Source: an uncultured Clostridia bacterium
GTDB taxonomy: Bacteria; Bacillota; Clostridia; Oscillospirales; Acutalibacteraceae
NCBI GenBank assembly: GCA_937897215.1
Contig: CALCBQ010000231.1
Span: forward strand, 1 to 14,975
Direction of reading: 5' to 3'
Length of the DNA stretch: 14,975 nt
Shown here one piece after another: positions 1 to 7,600 of this stretch (its first letter is position 1; the number at the start of each line of letters is the position of its first letter). A model generated the notes under the pieces. That model was not told where the DNA came from. It worked only from the letters and a program-made list of their open reading frames with translations, and made no database searches. Position numbers and translations under genes: made by a program.

Positions 1-112
1 GATGGGAAATATCTACACAGTATCTGTCATCTTCCACCATTTTTATCACTGCATCCAGCTGACCGCGTGCAGTTTTCAGAAGGCGGAGAATCTTTGTTTT
101 ATCTGCTACCAT
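1..112 (-). CDS. CsoR/FrmR-family metal-sensing transcriptional repressor, N-terminal fragment
   Basis: The first 37 codons of a minus-strand gene that continues beyond the left edge. The peptide starts MVADKTKILRLLKTARGQ and goes on through MVEDDRYCVDISH. The pattern of an Arg-Gly-Gln helix followed by an acidic-Arg-Tyr-Cys-x-Asp segment is the hallmark of the CsoR/RcnR/FrmR family (DUF156). In that family the Cys (here Cys32) is the first metal or thiol ligand and the remaining ligands lie further on, outside the window. Family members are small all-helical DNA-binding proteins that release their operator on binding Cu(I), Ni(II) or similar, or on thiol modification; which one applies here cannot be told without the C-terminal half. 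The start is fixed by a good Shine-Dalgarno (AAGGAG on the minus strand, 121-126) before ATG at 112. The 190-aa membrane gene lies 87 bp upstream on the same strand. Confidence 0.85.
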   Translation of the reverse strand, partial: MVADKTKILRLLKTARGQLDAVIKMVEDDRYCVDISH

Positions 113-149
113 ATTGTTTTCTCCTTTTATTCTAAATTTCTTACATTAG

Positions 150-179
150 ATTATCAAGCAAAGTTTTTTGCATCATCAA
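150..179 (-). promoter_or_regulatory. Candidate promoter of the csoR-like gene
   Basis: Read on the minus strand, TTGATG (174-179) is separated by 18 nt from GATAAT (150-155), a plausible sigma-A promoter ending about 40 nt before the repressor's start. The spacer carries a short inverted repeat (GCAAA...TTTGC) that could be an autoregulatory operator, although a repeat this short and AT-rich can arise by chance. Confidence 0.4.
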
Positions 180-199
180 GTTTTCTTTTAAAAGCATTA

Positions 200-772
200 T
201 TATATTAGATGTTCAACTGTATCTGCTACACTTACAACTAATGCTGCAAAAGCAACCACAGCAGAAAAAACGGCAATTACATAGTTTCGGTCTTTTTCTT
301 TTGCTATTTCGTTGGCAATACACCTAAATATGAAAGCAATTGCTGCAGCAATCACAACAAACGCAGCAGTTAGCACAACTATAGTAATGTTTAACATACA
401 AGAATTTTCTGTTAATGCAACCTCTTTAAGAACAAGCACGCCCATGATACCACCAAGAACCATTACTACAACACTTAAGATTGCAAGAACATTAAAAACA
501 AAAGACATAACACCGCCAAGGAAACCTGATGTCATTGTACCATTTGATTCAACTTTATTAGCAATCACAAGACCAATCAACTTTAATGTTTCGCAAATAG
601 AAAGTTTTTGTGTATTATTTTCTTCTTGTTGATTTTCTATTTCTTTTTGTTGCTCTGCCTCTTGTTGAGCTTTGACTATTGCTTTTGCAAGTTTATCATA
701 ATCTATTTCAGTAGTTGAACGAAACACATTATGATAGTGATTTGTTATGTTCTTGGGTTGTTTATTGAACAT
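200..772 (-). CDS. Hypothetical membrane protein with N-terminal coiled coil and three predicted helices
   Basis: A 190-aa protein that I cannot assign to a named family. Residues 23-55 are rich in Glu, Gln and Lys (IDYDKLAKAIVKAQQEAEQQ and onward) and should form a cytoplasmic coiled coil. Three strongly hydrophobic segments follow at about 90-116, 127-150 and 163-184; the first contains Gly-Gly turns and the second is Ala/Ile/Val-rich. There is no signal peptide and no obvious catalytic residue. The start at 772 is supported by GAAGGTG about 5 nt upstream of ATG on the minus strand. From memory, similar proteins with an acidic coiled coil followed by two or three helices occur among mobile-element accessory genes of Clostridia; that recollection is unverified. 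It lies upstream of the csoR-like gene on the same strand, but a candidate promoter in the gap means the two need not be co-transcribed. Confidence 0.75.
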   Translation of the reverse strand: MFNKQPKNITNHYHNVFRSTTEIDYDKLAKAIVKAQQEAEQQKEIENQQEENNTQKLSICETLKLIGLVIANKVESNGTMTSGFLGGVMSFVFNVLAILSVVVMVLGGIMGVLVLKEVALTENSCMLNITIVVLTAAFVVIAAAIAFIFRCIANEIAKEKDRNYVIAVFSAVVAFAALVVSVADTVEHLI

Positions 773-817
773 CTCGCACCTTCTCTAACTTTTCTGATTT
801 TTTCATTTTCAAACACT

Positions 818-845
818 TTAATTATTATATTCTTATAATAATTAA
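818..845. promoter_or_regulatory. Perfect 12-bp AT-only palindrome upstream of the membrane gene
   Basis: TTAATTATTATA (818-829) and TATAATAATTAA (834-845) are exact inverted repeats around a 4-nt centre. The palindrome sits 46 nt upstream of the start at 772, where a promoter or operator would be expected, and it includes a TATAAT-like hexamer. It could be an operator; it could also be compositional, since it holds no G or C in its arms. Confidence 0.3.
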
Positions 846-899
846 TCGTATTTTGAATTTATTTTGTGACAATAATTTTGCTTTTTTCGACAAAAAATT

Positions 900-929
900 A
901 GCCGAGGGGGTGTGGATACCCCATCGGCT
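900..929 (-). terminator. Rho-independent terminator, probably bidirectional
   Basis: AGCCGA (900-905) pairs with TCGGCT (924-929), extended inside by GGGG with CCCC. On the minus strand the hairpin runs into AATTTTTTG, so it would end transcripts coming from the RHS gene and its 122-aa partner. On the plus strand it is followed only by a short TTTT run. Confidence 0.75.
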
Positions 930-969
930 TTTAGTGTGAATATTAAGTTTTAGTTGTTGGAATTATCCG

Positions 970-994
970 AAGACAAGGAACCGTCCCCTGTCTT
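970..994. repeat. GAACCGTCCCC hairpin repeat, copy 1 (AAGACA type)
   Basis: AAGACA (970-975) pairs with TGTCTT (989-994) around the shared core GGAACCGTCCCC. The 3' end is extended by an exact tandem duplication of CCCTGTCTTTTT (986-997 and 998-1009). It resembles the REP-like palindromes associated with IS200-like RAYT transposases; no such transposase is encoded in this window. Confidence 0.8.
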
Positions 995-1010
995 TTTCCC
1001 TGTCTTTTTG

Positions 1011-1037
1011 AACACAGAAGAACCGTCCCCTTGTGTT
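1011..1037. repeat. GAACCGTCCCC hairpin repeat, copy 2 (AACACA type)
   Basis: AACACA pairs with TGTGTT around the GAACCGTCCCC core. The 27-nt unit is identical to copies 3 and 4. Confidence 0.8.
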
Positions 1038-1057
1038 TTCTTAATCGTCAATTATCG

Positions 1058-1084
1058 AACACAGAAGAACCGTCCCCTTGTGTT
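1058..1084. repeat. GAACCGTCCCC hairpin repeat, copy 3 (AACACA type)
   Basis: An exact copy of the unit at 1011-1037, with the same 6-bp AACACA/TGTGTT stem. The 20-nt spacer between copies 2 and 3 is unrelated to the 20-nt spacer between copies 3 and 4. Confidence 0.8.
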
Positions 1085-1104
1085 TTTTGCTTCTACCTGC
1101 ATGG

Positions 1105-1131
1105 AACACAGAAGAACCGTCCCCTTGTGTT
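1105..1131. repeat. GAACCGTCCCC hairpin repeat, copy 4 (AACACA type)
   Basis: An exact copy of the 27-nt AACACA-type unit. It ends 3 nt before the orphan RHS fragment begins at 1135. Confidence 0.8.
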
Positions 1132-1134
1132 ATG

Positions 1135-1188
1135 CAATAGTCTTTTTTGGAGTTGCAGGAAGTGTTCCTGTAGTATAATCATATTCGT
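1135..1188 (-). pseudogene. Orphan 54-bp copy of an internal RHS-gene segment
   Basis: This stretch matches 3144-3197 inside the RHS gene at 52 of 54 positions; the two differences are adjacent, near the middle. In the gene the segment encodes residues around 1797-1814, a YD-repeat stretch with EYDYTTGVLPATPKKTIEY. Here the frame is neither started nor continued, so it is a non-coding remnant. Repeat copies 4 and 5 flank it. It most likely arose by recombination or rearrangement at the 3' end of the RHS locus. Confidence 0.8.
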
Positions 1189-1218
1189 AGTGGGCAAAGC
1201 AGGTAGCCCTGCCCCTAC
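1187..1218. repeat. Second palindromic repeat (GTAG...CTAC type)
   Basis: An outer GTAG/CTAC pairing and an inner GCAGG-TAGC-CCTGC hairpin form a compact, GC-rich foldback in an AT-rich setting. On the minus strand it begins GTAGGGGCAGGGC, resembling dispersed intergenic palindromes I recall from Firmicutes genomes. No second copy is seen in the window. Confidence 0.5.
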
Positions 1219-1235
1219 ATTAACTTAACTAGTCC

Positions 1236-1262
1236 AAAGACAAGGAACCGTCCCCTGTCTTT
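1236..1262. repeat. GAACCGTCCCC hairpin repeat, copy 5 (AAAGACA type)
   Basis: A 7-bp AAAGACA/TGTCTTT stem around the shared core, of the same type as copy 1. It lies 6 bp past the stop codon of the 122-aa membrane gene, so it may also act as a transcript-end hairpin. Together with copy 1 it brackets the three AACACA-type copies. Confidence 0.8.
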
Positions 1263-1267
1263 TTCGA

Positions 1268-1636
1268 CTATCTTTTAAAGAAAAACGACATAATCGAAAA
1301 AAATATCATATTGAATATAATTAAACAAACATGTATCATTATTAGTATTCCTACTATTTCTTTATGAAAATTACCACAAAAGGCAATAATTGAATTTGCT
1401 AAACCTAATGTTGCAAAAACAACTGCTATTATAAGTTCGATATAAAGATATCTTGGAATCTTTGATTGCTTAATTCTGAATATTCTTTTCATCCACCGCT
1501 GTATAACAATATATCTTTTAGGATAATAGCGAGAGTTTATACCAACCTTGTTTATCATTCCAATTGCAGAATTCCTACAATTTAAAAATGATAGCAAAGA
1601 AATTGTAAAAAACATTAAAACAATTTTCATATTCAT
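1268..1636 (-). CDS. Small membrane protein, candidate immunity protein for the RHS tip
   Basis: A 122-aa protein without a recognised family. Hydrophobic segments lie at about 4-20, 66-87 and 94-120. The 36-62 stretch between the first two is strongly basic (RYYPKRYIVIQRWMKRIF and onward), so it should face the cytoplasm. Its ATG at 1636-1634 overlaps the RHS TGA stop as ATGA, with no strong Shine-Dalgarno in front, so translation is probably coupled to the end of the RHS gene. A small gene directly after an RHS or CDI toxin tip is normally the cognate immunity gene in polymorphic toxin systems, and membrane immunity proteins usually go with toxins that act at the membrane or cell wall. That role rests on position, not on homology. 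A second in-frame ATG two codons in would shorten it slightly. Confidence 0.65.
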   Translation of the reverse strand: MNMKIVLMFFTISLLSFLNCRNSAIGMINKVGINSRYYPKRYIVIQRWMKRIFRIKQSKIPRYLYIELIIAVVFATLGLANSIIAFCGNFHKEIVGILIMIHVCLIIFNMIFFSIMSFFFKR

Positions 1637-4600
1637 TTTTTACTACCTAATTTCCATGGCTTACAAGTAGGTGCCTTTGGGAATAAATCTAGTTTACTAT
1701 AACTGGATGTAAATCCGTTTGATAAACCACAACCCAGAGAAAACCTAAAACTTGAACTCCATGTTGAAACAGAAATAATATTGTTTCGATAACTAATGGT
1801 TGATGCAACTGCTTTTAGAGCATATTGTTGGTTAGCTCTGCGAGATTCGCGTACAATTGTTTGTTTTGTACTATTGATAACGCTGGTTAACGCCATATTT
1901 TCATTTGCTCCAGAACCACCTATGCGACCAGAAACAATTCCCATACCTATCGATAAAACAGCTTCATCTAATTTCATCTCTCGGTCATTAACATAACAAT
2001 CAGCAGCATAAGATAAACCACCAATTGCGGCACCTGCAATTTGTTGCCCAACTATTCCCAATGGGCTTGCTGCAATTGCACCGCTTACAAATCCTGCAAC
2101 TGCAGCAACACCTACAGACTTCCAATTCACCGTTCCTGTCAATGATTTTTGAGTAGCCGCTGAACTTATTGCACTGATGGTAGCACCAATTACCCCTCCA
2201 ACAGCCATTATACCTACAGTAGTCCAAAAACCACCATTAGCGTCTTCCCTTATAATAGGGTTGTTTCCACAATATGCAAAAAGATTATAACTAGCTAAAT
2301 CTCCGTTGACACCTAATAATTCAACACTATCCGCACTCACAAACCTACCCAAATCCGCCAAGTAATATCTTGAATTGAGATAATAGAAGAAATAACCAGT
2401 CTCAACATCAATATAATAACTGCGATACATAAGCGGGTTGATTGTAGCAAGACCGAAATCTGTTCCGTCATAGCAAGCTACTCTACCCCAAGCATCATAC
2501 ATATAAAGAACTTGAGCCACACCTGTTTCGTCAACAATCATGTAAACATCATTTTGTGCGTTCTTTATATAGTAGTACGGTGTTCCGTTGTAAGTGAAGC
2601 CAAAAACATCGCCGTTGTTGTCATACATAAATACGAGAACATCGTTGCCTGTTTTCTGACCTGCAAGAATATCGCCGTTGTAGAAATATTCGGTTGTAGT
2701 ATTACCAACAGTCTTTGAAACTCGCTGACCGTCAATGTTGTATTTGTAAGAAATTAACTCAACACCGTCTTGACTGATACTTTCAAGTCGTCTGCCGTTC
2801 CAGTTAAAGTCATAACCGTTGAACTTTGTCATATTGCCAATTTCGTCAACTTCCATTGAGAAGAGTGTTGAAGAATTGGTTGTTGAGTTCATTGAATATG
2901 TGTTCATATTCGGGGTTGCAAGGTCGTTAAGAACACCGTTTGCGGTTATGTCAACTTTTTTGCAGTTGTTACCCAAAATGGATTTTGCGAGGGTATCAGA
3001 TGCGGTTGTATCTGTTGATGGTGCATTGAGAATGCCACCCATTACAGAATATGTGCTTGTATTTGAACTGTTTGTTGTTGGGTATGTTGTTTCACTTACG
3101 CTTGTAAGTACATCACTCCAGCTACTGTCATCATAATGATATTCAATAGTCTTTTTTGGAGTTGCAGGAAGTACTCCTGTAGTATAATCATATTCGTGTT
3201 TATACTTAATATTGCCGTTTACATACTCGTAAGTGTATGTTTTATCTATATAACTAAGGTTTTCGCGGACAAGCTGATTTAAATTGTCATACTCAAAAGT
3301 ATCGGAATCTGCACCATAAAATATGCTTGTAATATTACCAAGCTCATCATATTCATAAGTCTGAGTAATACCATTTGTTGAAGTTGATTTAAGCAGAGTT
3401 GTTGTTTTAGAATCGTTAACATCATAATATGTGTATGTTGTGTTAAGCGACTCTGAAACTGCATCTTCGCTATAAAGAGGAATAGTTTTGTTTGTTAATC
3501 TGCCTAAATTATCATAAGTGTAATTAAGAACATTTTGGTTGTTCCAAGTTACGCCATAGATTACATCAGGCATTTCACCGTTTGCAAGGTTGCCGTAACG
3601 GTAGCCGATATTCTGTGTACCTAAAGCGTTAAAATGCTTAATGCCTGTAAGGTAATTGGTTTTATCGGCATAAGTGTATTCAACAGACGCTTTAAGAGGT
3701 GTATATGTTAAGTCCTCTAATCTGTAATCGCGAATACTTACTACTCTGCCCGCAAGGTCATAAACATATTTTGTGTCAGTATTTGTTGAATAGTCAATAG
3801 TGCGGGTAATGTTACCGTCTGCACCATAGAAATACTGTGCTCTGTTTATGTTACTTCCATTATATGACTTATTTATCAATCTGTCAAGATTATCATACCC
3901 AAAAGTAATGTAATCTTGGTTGCCGTATTTTTGCTGTTGCAAAAGTCCTTTGCTATTGTAAGTTAATTCTGATAAATCACGATAATTTGTGCCGTTACCG
4001 ACCTGTGTTTTTGTTGTTCTGCCAAAAGCATCATAAAGGAATTTATAGCGTGTGCTACCATTAACATTGATTTCAGTTAGACGGTCGTTATTATAGGTAT
4101 AACTGTTTGTCATTCCGCCTGAGGTTACTGACTGCAATGCATTTGTATTTGCGTTATAAACATAGTTTGTTGTATTGTTCTTCGCGTCAGTAACTGATGT
4201 TAATGTGCCTTTATTTTGATTGTAATTGTATGTAGTTACATTGCCACGCTGGTCGGTCATTGTGCTGACAAAGTTTTTGTTATCTGTGTATGTTGCAGAG
4301 GTTGAAATGGTTTTATCTTCTGTTTTTTCTACAGGGTAGAAGTACCACTTAACACTTTCGTCAGTATTAGGTGTAACCAATGTTTTTTGTTTTACAATCT
4401 GTTTTTCATCAAGGTCTTTTTCCTCATACTGAGCATCAAGCACCTTTGCATAGCTTGAACAAGCTGTTGCAATTGTAAAGGTATTATCTGTATCTTTTAC
4501 AATCTTGAATTTTTGTGCATTATAACCGTGCCACTCGTGAATTTGAACGATTGTGCCTTCGTCAGCAAGATTATTATACACATCAAGACAAAGATATGTT

Positions 4601-7600
4601 TTGTCGGGGAACCCCGCAGGGGTAAGTCGGTAAACATCAGTTGTGCCTGTAGACACTAACTTCCAATGCTGATAAACAGAGTCAGGGTCATAAGGACTTG
4701 TGAATGTGTCATCACTCAAAATACCCGTACTACCACTATCAAGGGCTTTACCTGAATATGCGTTGACAATAATATACTCTTTGCCTGCTTCAACCTGTGT
4801 TGCAGGCTTTCTTGCAGTAATTTCAGAGCTTGTTACATTACCTTTGTCGTCATATTCAAAGTCGTACTCCTGACCGTCAGAAGAAAGTGCATAATTGAGT
4901 TTATTCTGCTCGTCATAAGAATACAGATAACGACTACCTGACGGATTAAGCATTTTTGCCATCTGGTCGCCGAAATACGCGAAGTTAGACTCGGTATTTG
5001 CCAAATCTACAGATGATACTACATTGCCATCTTTATCATAAGTGTAAGTTTGACCGAATTCTTCTTTATAACAGAACGCACCTGTTGCATAAACTGTGTT
5101 CACGTTGTATGAATAGTCGATTTCAATGCCGATATGGTCGTAATCCACAGGTGCGATGGCTTTACCTGAAACAAACTGCCATGTATTAAGGTCATCGTTG
5201 AGCTTGATTACCTCTTTTTTGAGCCATGTGCCTGATGCATTAAAGAAATGCAATGCAATTTCAAATATTGGTGTATGTGGGTCATCTTTTTTAAGGTCAT
5301 TAACTGGGGCGGAATCGCCTTTTACCCACGAGCCGAAGCTGAAAACATCGCCCTTTTTACCCGGTGTGGTGTAAATTCGATGAGTTAATCCAATTTTAGT
5401 TGACGGTGTGGATGCATCAGTATATACACCTTTTGAAAACCCCGGTAAGCCAGAAATATTAACTAATTGAGACGCAGTTCCCCAACCTGTTGTGCCGTTT
5501 GTAAGAGCTGAATTATCAACAAGGTTATAGCTACTCATACCTGCACTTTTTTCGAGCTGCAAGTCATCAAACCATACTGTACCTGATGCCGGATATGTTC
5601 CACCCTCAAGGCCAACAAGCAACCATACGGTTTCGCCTGATGTAACATCAAATGTGATGTTCATTCGCTCCCAACCATCAGTGCTCTTTTTATCTTCAGC
5701 TTTTCGTTGTTCTATAAAGTTCCCATCAGTATCAAGAACTTTATATCCAACATAGATTCCTCCGCCGGAAATTGTTGCACCCTCTGTATTTGCATAGCAA
5801 GAGAATGTATATGTACCTGTTGGAAGTCCTGTTACGCGTTGAATAGCGTAAGCGTAAGTCGTATTACTTGACGGCTTATACACCTTCAATGAATTTTTTG
5901 TTAAATTGCCTTTTGTTGTATCAACTGTAATTGTAGGGTTGCCAGTTGTACTTGCGATTTCTTTTGTGTAACCTGTTAAATTGTTGTAAAAATCAGGATT
6001 AACTACATAGTTTGTTACGCTATTAATTACCTTGGATTGTGATACAAGTTTGTTTGCATTTGGGCTATTTTTTTCAGTTGGTGCAGTATATTCAAAATAC
6101 TGTGCATTACCATCTTTATTTGAAACGATACCCGTAGTTTGTCCGAAATTATTAAACTGATATGTGTATGTTCGGCTCTCTTCTGCAGATACTCGTTCAG
6201 TTATGGTTGTTTCATTCTGCTTATATGCAAACGAATAACTTTCAAGCAAGTTAGAATCACTTGTACCCCAATTAATATTGCTTACACGTTTTTGAGATGT
6301 GCTATCATAAGCAATCTTTGTGCGAGTTCCATCAATAGCGGTAACACAAGTAAGCATATCACTTGTATATGACATTGAAATTGACTTACCATCAGGGAAC
6401 ACAACTGATGACATGTGTCCTATTCCATCATACCCAAAAGACGTACTACGCCCTGCTGGGTCAGTAATTGAAGTGCAAAGAATCGGGTTGCCTGAATTTG
6501 TATAGTTAAAAGTATAAACCCTTTCAGCACCATCTTTAATCGTTGCGATTCTCACTTTATTGTTTACGGTCTGATATGTTACACAAGCACTGTTTCCTGT
6601 AGAATTAGTTATCTGAATAAGTCTTCCATCTGAATTAAAATACATTTTCGTATCGTTTTTGTCTGTGATACGGTACTTTGCTTTATCACATACAGTATCA
6701 GAGCCAACAGTTATAACATCAAGAGTATAACCAAGGCCATCTTCATCTTTAGCTGTATTTTTGAAGTTGCCATTAGAATCTTTTTCGAAATAGAACCAAT
6801 GCTTTGTTCCGTCGGCGTCATTAAGGTAATATTTGTATCCGTCTGTCGCTAAATCTCCACTTTCAGCTTTGAGATAAATATGGAAATTACTCTGAATATT
6901 TTTCGCCATATATGTATATGATGCATTTGCACCATTTGAATTATATACAAGTGAAAGTGAAACGGGCATAAGATTGCCACCATCGCCCATTGTAATAGGT
7001 TGTGAGAAAACAGCGTTACCATTGAAATTATTTACGCTTACTGCACCGTTTCTTCCTGCAGAAACACCTGTATATGACCAGTAATCTTCATAACCAGACA
7101 TATTGCGATAAACAATAGAAATTACGGGACGATTTTCTTTCAACCCTTTTTCGATAAAGTCTGTTGAGCACATCCAAACTTTTGCAGATGTCGTTTTTGG
7201 AGTTGAAAAAGACATGCCATAATTGGGATATTCACCACTATACCATCCACGAACTAAATCAGTAATTTCAAACGAAAGCCATTCGGCCGATTCTCCACCT
7301 TCTAGTACTATATAGTCAGTAATTGAGGGGGCTGGTTCAGGCTTATTGCTCCAAGTGACAGAACTCATAGACCAAGCTTCAATCAATCTCTTAACCTCAA
7401 GTTGCATTCCTAATTCACATGTTATCAATCCCATGTCAATTTGTGCATACACAACTTTGTCTGCTACGCCTAATGTCGGCAAAGTATTAACTTTCAAATA
7501 GCTTTCAGTTTGACCATAGCCAGAGATTTTGCCAACATACATACTTCCGCTATCAGCACCATTATGACTTAACCCATATGTAAAATAGTTTCTAGTTGGA

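Noticed and set aside
312..632. 106-aa plus-strand ORF rich in Thr and Ile
   Set aside because: It is the antisense of the hydrophobic helices of the 190-aa membrane protein, with no ribosome binding site.
954..1228. Two short plus-strand ORFs with a repeated Glu-Glu-Pro-Ser-Pro motif
   Set aside because: They are translations through the GAACCGTCCCC hairpin repeats and the orphan RHS fragment. No Shine-Dalgarno precedes them.
954..1262. CRISPR array
   Set aside because: The repeats are 25-27 nt, but they are hairpins of two sub-types with irregular 16-104 nt spacing, only five copies, and no cas gene nearby.
2000..2227. Small Cys/Trp-rich ORF on the minus strand
   Set aside because: It is an alternative frame of the Gly/Ala-rich RHS tip-coding region, without its own ribosome binding site.
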